A stretch of DNA of 64,000 nucleotides. Origin: Chelydra serpentina (lineage: Eukaryota; Chordata; Testudines; Chelydridae). The DNA lies in assembly GCA_037349315.1 (NCBI GenBank), contig JBAIAC010000026.1:25573501-25637500 (forward strand), in the 5' to 3' direction. The first letter of the stretch is position 1. The number at the start of each line of letters is the position of its first letter. The translations under genes and the position numbers were made by a program. Shown here piece by piece: positions 37,850 through 46,889 of the stretch. Below the pieces are notes generated by a model that ran no database searches, was not told where the DNA came from, and saw nothing but the letters and a program-made list of their open reading frames with translations.

Positions 37850-37945
37850 TAATTATAATCCTTGAATAACTCATACAATGCTATAAATCTTAATATTTCC
37901 AAAATGCTTTGAGATCCTTAGATGACAAGTACTATGGTGATGCAA

Positions 37946-39331
37946 GCTGTCCTTCTTTGAACTAGAAGAAACTGCATTACTTCACATTACATTACCAAAC
38001 AAGACCAGATTGGAATAAAGTCACCCAGACTTCTGAGGCAACTTCTAAATTTTCTCTGGAATGAAGTCATCAATCATGATTGTCTGTTTTTATAGCTTGC
38101 AAACACCTTCAGTTTTGTTGACATAAAGCTTTTATAAGTTACTTTTCTAAGTTGTGTTCATGATGTTCCTTCAGTCACTTTGCAAGCAGTAAGTAAACTA
38201 ATATTTTAATGTTTTCTCTTAAAATGTTCTAGGGAGGAAAAATATATTTTAGAGCCCCTTGCAGCTATCAGATGGTTGAGACAGCTTATTTGATGTTGAA
38301 TGACAAGCAGTATTACAGCCGAATATAGAGTGAGAATGAAAATATATGTGAGCAGGAGAGCAATCCTCTAAAGCAATCCTTTAAAAGGGGCTCTTGTATG
38401 TGTATTTACAATTAAAGTCAATGGTATTTGAGGGTGCGCAGCACCATGCATGATCAGATCCCTTTTGTATGTGTAAGGGAGGCTAACTTTTAAAAGGGTA
38501 CAGTCTTACTGCTGCCCTACAGGATAGTTGTTTGAACAGTCTTGGGAAAGATATTGTTACAGTCAGCCCTTTACTATCCAGTCCCTCCTGTATTCTGAAT
38601 AAATAAGAGGCATTTGAGTGGAACTGACACCTGAAAAAATGCCCATTTAAAAAAATATGCAAAATTCAAACAGAGAAAAACAAGCCAGTTTTGCATCACT
38701 TAGTAGGTATTTCCTTCACAGTGCATTACAGGCTTTCTATGTTGTTTCTTTATTAAAAAGGCAATGTCCATCACCTGACAGGTTACTTTGGTGTCATGAA
38801 AGGGCAAGTGGCCTGTTAATGATGCATTTATATATCTTGTTAAATTATCTTCTTTAAAAAAATGAAGTTTCTGACTGTGTACAATAATCAACTTCCTACT
38901 TCTTCTTCCTGCCGGCCTTGTCTTTCCCCCAACTCTGTTTCGTTCCCACTTGAAAAATCTTGTCCCTATTTAAGTCCAGAGCCTACTACCTGATCTACAG
39001 CTCCGAGGGATCGATCTCAGATTCTCATCCATATGCAACTGAGTTTATGTAGAAACAAAATACATAGAAATCTTTCAGCACCTCCAGGGCTTCTGTAATG
39101 AGGGAAGGGAGCTTTTTATATACCCAACTCCCTTTCCCAGAAGGTCTTGCCAGAGTGTGACTTCCAGTTGCCCTGGGGACTACATCTGCCTGCCTGTCTT
39201 GTTCTGCAGGGAGGTGTGGTCTTGTTGTGCTCTATCCCCAGAGTATTGTTTCTGGAATGGGGTTGCTCAGCAGGGTTCACTCCTCAACTGTGGAGGGTTG
39301 AGACACTCCATTGTAATACCATAAAGAGAGC
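37946..39331. other. Non-coding stretch, nothing recognised
   Basis: No supported gene. 39100-39330, just before the reverse transcriptase relic, is GC-richer and may belong to the same element upstream, but no domain is readable in any frame. Confidence 0.5.
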
Positions 39332-39993
39332 ATGCTAATAGAGGCTAATATTGTGATCATTTTTAAGAAAGGGGACAAATCAGTGTGCGGGAATTACCGA
39401 GGCATTGCTCTCCTCCCCATTGCCGGGAAGATTCTTGCTCTCATCCTTTTGAATCATCTCTTCCCTGTAGTCAAAGACGTCCTTCCAGAATCCCAGTGTG
39501 GCTTCAGACTGTCTCGGGCACCACCAACATGATTTTTGTTGCACAACAGATCCAAGAGAAGTGTAGAGAACAACACCAGCCATTGTTTATGGCATTTATT
39601 GATTTAAATAAGGCCTTTCATTCCATCAATCATGAAGCAATATGGAAGATGCTATCTAGGTTCGGTTGTCCATTGAAGTTCAGTCGTGTTCTGAGGCTAT
39701 TTCATGATGGGATGACCACCACCATCCTCTGTAATGGGTTGTAGATGGACCTGTCCGCCATCTGTACTGGTGTCAAGCATGGCTGCATTATCATCCCAAC
39801 CCTTTTTTCTATCTATCTTGATGTGATCTTGATTCTTATTCATGACCACCTTTCTTCTGGAATTGGGATTGAGTGTCACATGGATGGCCAACTCTTGAAC
39901 CTGCGGTGTCTTCATTCTAAAACTAAAGTCACCAGGACTGTTATTACTGACCTTCAGTATGCTGACAATCATCCTTGTCTCGATGGATAGCTG
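39332..39993 (+). pseudogene. Reverse transcriptase relic of a non-CR1 LINE (RTE-like)
   Basis: This encodes part of a non-LTR retrotransposon reverse transcriptase. From 39332 the frame reads IFKKGDKSVCGNYRGIALL and PIAGKILA, then shifts by one frame near 39505-39515, where SQCGF joins GTTNMIFVAQQ. It continues with FIDLNKAFHSINHEAI (finger/palm motif with the first catalytic aspartate), GVKHGC (position of the usual GV(K/R)QGC motif) and QYADNHPCL at 39955-39981, where the second aspartate of the catalytic YADD is changed to asparagine. A TAG at 39742-39744 and another at 39988-39990 interrupt it. The NYRGIALL and QCGFR wording fits RTE-type or related clades better than CR1. Start and end of the element are not found. 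Confidence 0.78.
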
Positions 39994-42164
39994 ATGGCTA
40001 TAAAGATAAGAGCTTCCATAAAATGTTTGAGAACGTTGCTTGCTGGAACTGTCGTTAGAGCAAGAAACACTTCAATAGATGGGGAAACTTCATATGCAGT
40101 AGTAAATAATTACATCCAGTGCCTGGTTTTCAAATGTTTAGATGCAAACACAAAAACCATGCACCTAATGAGTGTGTGTAGCTACTATGACTGGCTATGT
40201 ACATAATTAGCTAGGGACACACCTCTTTCTTTTATATGCATAACAGTAAGCACACAAATATGCATGCGTTTGCATATCTAAATTTTTGAAAAATCAGGTC
40301 TTAAGTTCCAAACACTTCCTAGATTGCTATATTGTTAGAACATATTAATCGACTATGTCAAATAAAAGCATTTAGGACACATGCAGGTATAGGACTCAAA
40401 ACTATACAGGAGAAAGGACAAATACTAATGAGTCCATAATGCATGTATAAGTGTTGCTACATTTATGGAAACAGTTAACCTTGTAAAAATATAACACATA
40501 CAGCTCTAACTCTCTACAGAAAATAATTACTGCAGTCTCCTGCGTCAGATTTTGCAGTTCATATCAATCAACATTAAAAGTGCACCTAATTTTGCTTATT
40601 AATATGGCTTAAACAAGGAATGGAAAAATCACTTCCTATACTTTTTTTAACAACAAGGATATCTATGTAATTTTAGTAAATGTCAACAGTGCTTTTGTAA
40701 TATGAGAAGGAAACCACTGAGTGTGTGGGTGGGGTGAGGAAGGGGGAGGGGAATAGAGCCAAAGCTAATGCACACAGACAAAGGTATACAATGAAAAAAT
40801 ATTTCCCCCCAAAGGAGTCTTTTGTATAGAATGAAATACCATTGTAGGCTCCTTTCAATGCACAGTGAGTTGGTGCACGCAGTTTACTTTTTAAGTAAAT
40901 GGGAGTTGTTGTTATACATAAATTTCATGTATTGCACATCAGAGTACTGCCTTTGAGCTTGTCAGCTGCTCTTGGGAGCAATCTGTCTAGGGGTCCCAAT
41001 GTGCCTACAAATAGACCAGTCCACAAATTCCTAACTTAAATTGAGTCTATCAGCACTTAAATTCCAGGGGTTGGAGTCTTGTTGTCTCCTGGTCAGTTTC
41101 ATAGGGCAGCCTGGCATGGGGCAGTTGCCCCTCTGCTATCCCAGGACTTTCTGTCCCCTCTTCTCTCTCTGTCCTGTCTCTATTATAGTCGGTCTTGTTT
41201 TCTTTATTGGTCACAGCTGTGGGTCCGTGCCCCCACGACTGGCAGTTCTGCTAGCTGAGCAGGAGTGTGTTCAGCCTGGTTGCCTGTAAGCAGGGAAAAC
41301 TCTCCTCTCCTTTCTGCCTGTGTTCAGTATGGGGTTCATTACAGAGCTCTACATCCACATACTGGGAGAAGCGTCCTGCCCAGGGAATGGTGGTCTTGGG
41401 CAGAGGGTCAGTACAATAATCAAGCTTCCCACCCTGTGCTCCTCTGCAAGGTTCCGCAGCTGCTGTCCTCTAGGAGGATCGGGCAATTGCAGCAGCAGCA
41501 GCAGCTCTGGTACCCCCAGGCTGCTCCACAGAGGGGAGGGAAAAGGACCAGCAGCCAGGACTTCCTTAATGGAAGCTGCTGTGGAGACCTTGCTGAAGAA
41601 GAGTGGGAGAGAGGTAGGTAGGTGTGTGTGGGTGTGAGGGAGAATATGAGTGAAATAATCGTAATGTGGGCAGGAGCAGCCTGGGCAAAGACTGTGTGTG
41701 GCTGGGGGCATGTAATGGATTAAATATCTTGTTTAACTCGCACAGTGGGGAACCAGCCTTAAAAACAGGTTCTGTAGTGAAGAAGCCAGCTGTATCTTGA
41801 TGTGCAATAAAACTTGGGTGGTCCACACTCTTCGGCAATTTATCACATCACATATTCCAATGGTTTCTCCTGCACATTGGCAGATTTGAAGGTTGAGAGT
41901 AGGGCTGATCAAAAATGTGGGGCTGGCTCCCCTGTTGTCACTGGGGAACCTCTAAGACTCTTCAAGATCCAAGCCAGGGTCACACTTCCCCTCATAATTG
42001 TCCGGAGGCCATAGCTGGATCAGTATGGTTACTAAGATTGGCACCTTCCTCACAGCTCGGGCAGGGGCTCTTGGCCTGGTGCCTACCGGACACTAGTACC
42101 TTACCGTAAACCCAGTTGTCTCCTTGGGGTGCTCCTTAGTCCCTGTAGTCCTGTTCCCCGACCT
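39994..42164. other. Non-coding stretch, with an unexplained GC-richer block 41.0-42.1 kb
   Basis: 39994-41040 is AT-rich and featureless apart from frames without domains. 41041-42110 is GC-richer, with a short CAG run (41489-41503) and a splice-donor-like gagaggtaggtag at 41608-41621 after a 118-codon frame on the plus strand; an overlapping 120-codon frame exists on the minus strand. I cannot recognise a protein in either and suspect an LTR-like or other repeat, but neither idea has firm evidence. Confidence 0.35.
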
Positions 42165-42179
42165 GTTTCAGAGTGACAT

Positions 42180-43430
42180 CTAACAGTGTACCTCAGGAAG
42201 AAGGGAATTCATATCTTCCCATACCTGGATGATGAGAGGCAAGTCCGCAGAAGAAATCCTCTCTTGTGTTCAGTTTATGCAACGCTTATTCAATCATCTG
42301 GGCCTCATCCTTAGCAGCAGAAGGTCAACACTTCTGTCAACTTAAAGAAACGATTTCACTGGTGCCCTGATAGACAGACAGCATTTCTGCTGACTGACCG
42401 ATTCTAGGCTACTGAAACTGGAGTCTCAACCTCAGGCATACTTGGGCTAGGTCATATGGCTACCTGGATACAGGTAGTCCAATTTGCCAGGCTGCACGTA
42501 CATCCTCCTCAAATGTGGACTGAACTCAGTCTATCCTATAGATCTACTGGTCCGATTTACCCTACTGATCCTGAACTCCTTATGACGATGGAAGGCACAT
42601 GACAATGTGTGACAGGACATTTCTTTCACTCAGTCTCCACTGACCAGGACTATTGTCACTGATTCCTCCTTACTGGGTTAGGGAGAGCACCTGGGGTCAC
42701 TGAAAGGTCAAGGCCTGTAGTCTGAACAGGAAGCTTCTCTGCATATCGATATCCTGGAGCTTTTTGCCATCTACAATGCCTGTCAGACCTTTCAAGAGCA
42801 CATCAGTGACTCAGCAGTTCTCATACTCACTGACCGATATCTCCACAAATTATATGAACAGATGAGGAGAGCACACTCCAATGTGTTGTGTCAGAAAGTG
42901 ATCAGGCTCTGGCAGTTTTACGTTGGGGAGAACATTGCCCCCATGGCTAATCTCTTCCTGGGATGACCTCAGTGGAAAGTTTTCCGGAACCACAGGTGCC
43001 CTCTGAAGCCCAGCATCCTGTTGTCCACTTCTGAGGTTTGGGACATACCAACGATTGACCTATTTGCCACAAGAGGTGACAAGAAATTCCAGCTGTTTTT
43101 CTCTTGTGAGGCTCTGAGTCTGGGTTCCCTGACTGATGCTTTTCACCTAAGCTTGGAATCAGCACTCCTGTATGCATTGCCTCCTATCACAACCATCCCT
43201 GTTTCTACACCGCCACTCCCTCCCCGAGTCATTCTCAAGTGGACATTGTCTCAGTCATGCTGGGGCACTAAGAATGAACTTGACATAATCCAATGTTGGT
43301 TCTTTCTGACCTCCCATATTCCTTCCTCTTCATCCCAACCTCCTGACTCTGCACCATGGTCAGGTTTTGCATCCAGCTCCAAGCATCTCACAGCACAGAT
43401 GGCTAGATGAAGAGGAGGACCAATGTTCGG
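42180..43430 (+). pseudogene. DIRS reverse transcriptase and RNase H relic
   Basis: The catalytic box YLDD is coded at 42222-42233, directly after a phrase reading RKKGIHIFP, typical of DIRS reverse transcriptases. Further in, QRLFNHLGLILSS near 42280 and SLHIDILELFAIYNACQTFQ near 42737-42800 match the RT thumb and the start of RNase H. At 43054-43090 the frame reads IDLFATRGDKKFQLFF, followed by ALLYALPP near 43170, the characteristic DIRS stretch after RNase H. The frame changes repeatedly and stops such as the TGA directly after YLDD destroy it. It would copy the element's RNA; it cannot now do so. Confidence 0.78.
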
Positions 43431-43530
43431 AGGCAGTCTGACAAGTCCTGCTCATTAGTTGGAAACCCTCCACCAGAGTGATCTATTTGGCCAAGTGAAA
43501 GCAGATTTTGAGGTCATCATTGGCCTAGGC

Positions 43531-44268
43531 CAGTGGTTTCCAAACTGGGGTTTGTGAACCCCCGGGGGTTCGTGAAATGTTACAGGGGGTTCTTGGGGAA
43601 AAAAATCCCTAATGGTGGACAGAGCTGTCCCTAGGAATCCCTGGCAGCATGGGGCCAGCAGCTTGGAGCCCCTGGACTTCCAAGAGCTAAGCAGATCAAC
43701 GCAAGCATATCTGTCACACTGAGGAGATTTAAACTTCGAGACTCCTTATAAGAAATGGAAAGGGAGGTGAATATTTGTTGCTGTTTTTAAAATTAAATAG
43801 GCAGCTAGTATTGTTTTTCAAATTATTATGAAGAACAAGTTTTAGTTTTGTTGTAACATGTGTTGTGTGCCTGGACTGCTCAACACCTGAATACTTGTGT
43901 AGGTGGAACTCTTTGAGTTGGCTTCTTAAATACCTTCATGCTGTTTCACAGCTGATACTCCTTGATGAAACATAGGAGCCTTGTCTTATAACAGACTTAT
44001 GCAAAGTGATACAAGCTACGAAAGTGAGATCTTGGAAGAGTGTTGCCCTTTTCATAATGTAATACAAATACTGTAATGATAAATAATTAATATAAATAGG
44101 GTGTAATAAGCATGTCATAAAAACAAATTTTATATTTCCAAGATCACTGCTTTTATAATTTATACTCAGGTAAAGGAGAAAATCCCTGGAAATATTCATT
44201 TTTAGGAGGGGATTCATGAGACTTGACATTCTAGTGAAAGGGGTTCACAGGTTGTTTGGGAACCACTG
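43531..44268. mobile_element. hAT non-autonomous element with perfect 8-bp duplication
   Basis: The element starts cagtggtttccaaactgggg and ends tgtttgggaaccactg, with further pairing between gtttgtgaacccc and ggggttcacaggt. The octamer gcctaggc occurs exactly on both sides (43523-43530 and 44269-44276), diagnostic of hAT transposition. The interior is AT-rich with no transposase domain; a 97-codon minus-strand frame (43936-44229) is not recognised. Ends beginning CAGTGGTT are shared with many hAT/Charlie-like families and with the element at 46114-46447. It is younger than the DIRS copy it interrupts. Confidence 0.9.
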
Positions 44269-44530
44269 GCCTAGGCTTATATCCAGGACATCTAGGAGTA
44301 CCTGTTACATATCCAGTCTTCTGGACTCATACTAAGTTAATTGAGAGTGCACCTGAGAGCAATTTCAGCATTCCATCCATCCAGGGGAAGTCAGTGCTCT
44401 CGAATGCCATGGTAGTGAGATTATTGAAAGGAGGCTCTCGTCTCTAACTACCAGTGAAAGAACTGGTTCCTTTTGTGGGACCTTAATCTTATTATGGCAG
44501 CTCTGATGGGGCCTCCATTTGAGCCTCTGG

Positions 44531-44578
44531 CAACTTCTTCCCTCTCTTCTATGTCAACTTCTTCCCTCTCTTCTATGT
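44531..44578. repeat. 24-bp tandem duplication
   Basis: The 24-mer beginning caacttcttccctctc is present twice without change, at 44531-44554 and 44555-44578. It lies in the decayed recombinase region and is probably a local slippage event or an assembly artefact. Confidence 0.9.
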
Positions 44579-45114
44579 CATAAATCTGCCTTCTGTGTCA
44601 GAAACGTGGTAGCAATAACCTCTGCAAGAGTGTGTGAATTGCAGGCCTAGATGGAAGACCCTCCTTAAATGCAGTTTTCCAAAGACACCCTAAGTTTTTG
44701 CCTAAAGTGGGCTCTCAGTTTCACCTGATCTAAGTGCTATCTCTATATAAGGTGAGGTGTTTTTTTTGTTTCTTTTTTTCATAAGCCCCATTTAAAACTG
44801 GAGGAGCAGTGTCTTAGACACGCTGGATGTCTGGCAGTGTCTAGCTTTCTATGTGGGTAGGACTAAACTGTTTTCCTCACCTCATCTGTTTTGTGTCATA
44901 GCCAGATAGAATGAAGTGTCGAGCAGCTTCATCACAGATCTCCAGATGGATAATTTCCTGCATCATAACAGCATATTTAGTAGCTCAAACTACACCCCAT
45001 CCCCAGGACACAAACTTATTCTCCAAAAGCCTAAGCAATGTTAATTGTGTTTTTAAGTGATGTTCGCACTTTGGACATTTGTAAGGCTGCCCCTTGGCCC
45101 GTCAGATATATACG

Positions 45115-45300
45115 GGGGGAGAGGGATTGCTCAGTGGGTTGAGCATTGGCCTGCTAAACCCAGGGTTGTGAGTTCAATCCTTGAAGGGGCCATTTAGGGA
45201 TCTGGGGCAAAAATTGGGGATTGGTCCTGCTTTGAGCAGGGGGTTGGACTAGATGACCTTCTAAGGTCCCTTCCATCCCTGATATTCTATGATTCTATGA
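45115..45300 (+). mobile_element. tRNA-derived SINE (turtle Cry I / Pol III SINE type)
   Basis: The head is tRNA-like: an A-box region tgctcagtgggttgag at 45128-45143 and a B box ggttgtgagttcaatcc at 45164-45180, as in tRNA-Lys. A linker follows, and then a tail ggttggactagatgaccttc and tattctatgattctatga, which matches the CR1 3' end used by its reverse transcriptase. ATACG flanks both sides (45110-45114 and 45300-45304, one base shared). Both Pol III boxes look nearly intact. This head-tail combination is the known cryptodiran turtle SINE and is the best taxonomic marker in the window. It is inserted in the DIRS relic. Confidence 0.92.
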
Positions 45301-45453
45301 TACGTTTATGAACCACTATGTCATTACTACTATTTTCGCTCAGATGCCAACGTTGGGAAGGCAATCTTGCAGTCCTTGTTTACATAGACTCAGAGCCCCA
45401 CCTCCTGTCACCTTCCTGGAAGGCACAGCTGCATGAACTTGAAGGAAACACAA

Positions 45454-45746
45454 TTACTTACTGTAACTGTTCTTCAAGGTGTGATGCAGACATGTATTCT
45501 ACAACCCACCCTCCATCCCCTCTGTAGTGACATCTTTGCTTCTGATGTCGGGTGCAAAGGAGCCGATGGGGCGGGGGTTAAGGGCATTAGGCAACACCAT
45601 CCTTATATGGATGGGGGTTAAGGTCATGAGATGTGAGTGCCGTCTCTATGGGGACTGCTAGGCAAAATTCTCTGGCTCTGGCACACTGGGTGCGTGCACA
45701 CCTACATGGAATTAACATATCAAAGAACAAGAGTTACAGTAAGTAA
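45454..45746. repeat. Inverted repeat pair at the DIRS 3' side
   Basis: ttacttactgtaactgttctt (45454-45474) is the complement of the sequence at 45723-45746, apart from a 3-base insertion in the right copy. The pair encloses about 250 bp of GC-rich, hexamer-rich sequence. Such terminal inverted repeats are expected beside DIRS coding regions and support the identification of the neighbour. Confidence 0.75.
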
Positions 45747-46113
45747 CAGTGTTTTCCTCTGTTTCTAAAGGAAAACAGCAGGAAAACTATAAGGAGAGTC
45801 TCCCTAGGGAAAAGGAGTGTAAACATATGAGATTTTGAGGGAACATCTGTCGTAGGAAACACTTGATATGTAACTATATAAACAGAATGGAAGATCCTTT
45901 TGCATAAATTATAACTCAGAAGCTCAACATCCATGCAATAAGAGGAAAGCACAGAGAGCCATGATCAAGAGCGAGGGCATAGGCATCCTACAGAAAAGCA
46001 TGTTATAAAGTTACTGGGTCAAATTCTGCTCCAAATACCTATTTGGAGCCTCTTTTAACTACATGTATTGGGCCAAAATTCACCACAGGTGTAAGCAAGT
46101 AGTGTATACTAAG

Positions 46114-46447
46114 CAGTGGTTCTCAAAGCCGGTCCACTGCTTGTTTAGGGATAGCCCCTGGCAGGCCGGGCCGGTTTGTGTACCTGCTGCGTCCGCAGGT
46201 TCATCTGATCGCGGCTCCCACTGGCCGCAGTTTGCCGCTCCAGGCCAATGGGAGTTGCAGGAAGGGCGGTCAGCACTTCCCTTGGCCTGCGCCGCTTCCT
46301 GCAGCCCCCCATTGGCCTGGAGTGGCGAACCACGGCCAGTGGGAGCCATGATCGGCCGAACCTGCGGACGCAGCAGGTACACAAACCGGCCCGGCCCACC
46401 AGGGTGCTTACCCTGAACAAGAGGCGGACCGGCTTTGAGAACCACTG
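46114..46447. mobile_element. Palindromic hAT-type MITE, second copy of the shared core
   Basis: A 334-bp palindrome starts cagtggttctcaaagccggt and ends accggctttgagaaccactg. The core phrases (caggttcatctgatcgcggc on the left, its complement on the right, and ccattggcctgga) are those of 5867-6198, but the outer 45-50 bp differ. The flanks actaag and actaaag suggest an 8-bp duplication with an indel. The long frames on both strands (up to 145 codons) reflect GC-rich palindromic sequence. No transposase. Confidence 0.85.
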
Positions 46448-46539
46448 CACTAAAGTGAGGAAGGTAACTATTTTCCCATCCCAGAAAAATATTTAAGAGC
46501 AACTTTTTCATGTCCAAAATTAGGATTATAAATCAATTG

Positions 46540-46885
46540 CACATTTTTTTTTTGCAATTGACAAAACGAAGAAAACTTTAGTTCTGGTTAATCACAAATA
46601 TTTCGTCTTGATAATTTTCAAACACTTTGTTTCATTTCTGACCTTTTCACATTTTTTTTTACTTTGTCTGAAATTCTAAAAAGTTGTTTAGAAATAGAAA
46701 AACTAAAATTTTTGCTTTCAAAAATGTCAAAACAAGATGTTTTGGCAACTTCCAAACTTTTTTCAATATTTTTTTTCTCTTTGGGACAAGAAATTATTTT
46801 GAAATAACTTTGTCCTCTGCAGTTTTGATTTTGATTGATCTATTTTTACAGGAAAATGTCTAACTGAAAATTTCCCGACCAGCTC
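46540..46885. mobile_element. Right-end fragment of the GAGCTGG MITE family
   Basis: The end cccgaccagctcta is the right terminus shared with 9502-10310 and 37336-37849. The sequence before it is T-rich with phrases such as aaaatgtcaaaacaag and attttcaaacactttg, similar to the subterminal regions of that family. No left terminus was found, so only the right part is present or the left end has decayed. Confidence 0.5.
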
Positions 46886-46889
46886 TAGT

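Larger units (their letters stand above)
36990..37945 (+). mobile_element. MIR/CORE-like SINE split by two MITEs
   Basis: Removing the two nested MITEs leaves a continuous old SINE: gtgactttgagcaagtcact (about 37022-37041), then cctcactttacccaactac (about 37299-37317) and aaaatgctttgagatcctta (about 37901-37920). These match, in order, the conserved CORE/MIR phrase of the type 'gaccttgggcaagtcactt...cctcagtttccc...atctgtaaaat' and a LINE-like 3' tail 'gctttgagatcc'. The tRNA-like head is not clearly recognisable. The middle is interrupted at TTA by the element 37044-37285 and at TAATTA by the element 37336-37849. Age is greater than that of both MITEs. Confidence 0.65.
43431..45110 (+). pseudogene. 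DIRS tyrosine-recombinase relic, split by a hAT element
   Basis: The recombinase region begins near 43440 and is cut at 43530 by the hAT element, resuming after 44276. From 44375 the frame reads SNAMVVRLLKGGSRL, close to the DIRS recombinase core, then continues in shifted frames through a stretch near 44520-44640. A 24-bp tandem duplication (44531-44578) lies in this stretch. The catalytic Arg/His/Tyr residues cannot be placed with confidence because the frame is broken. The recombinase would integrate circular DNA copies. Confidence 0.62.
42165..45752 (+). mobile_element. DIRS-type tyrosine-recombinase retrotransposon relic
   Basis: Broken plus-strand coding for reverse transcriptase, RNase H and a C-terminal tyrosine-recombinase-like region occurs in the order typical of DIRS elements, followed by inverted terminal-type repeats (45454-45474 and 45723-45746). 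DIRS elements insert through circular intermediates and a tyrosine recombinase, so they lack target duplications; none is seen. The element is interrupted by a 738-bp hAT element with a perfect 8-bp duplication and by a SINE with an ATACG duplication. The 5' limit is uncertain. All frames are broken by stops and shifts. Confidence 0.75.

Noticed and set aside
41265..41711. 118- and 120-codon frames on opposite strands with a donor-like site
   Set aside because: Neither frame shows a domain, the glutamine run comes from a CAG repeat, and the opposing frames suggest composition bias.
44531..44578. CRISPR-like or satellite repeat
   Set aside because: Only two copies of a 24-mer without spacers; a local duplication in decayed sequence.
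45115..45300. A functional tRNA gene
   Set aside because: The tRNA-like head has no complete cloverleaf and continues into a CR1-type tail with a target duplication, so it is a SINE.
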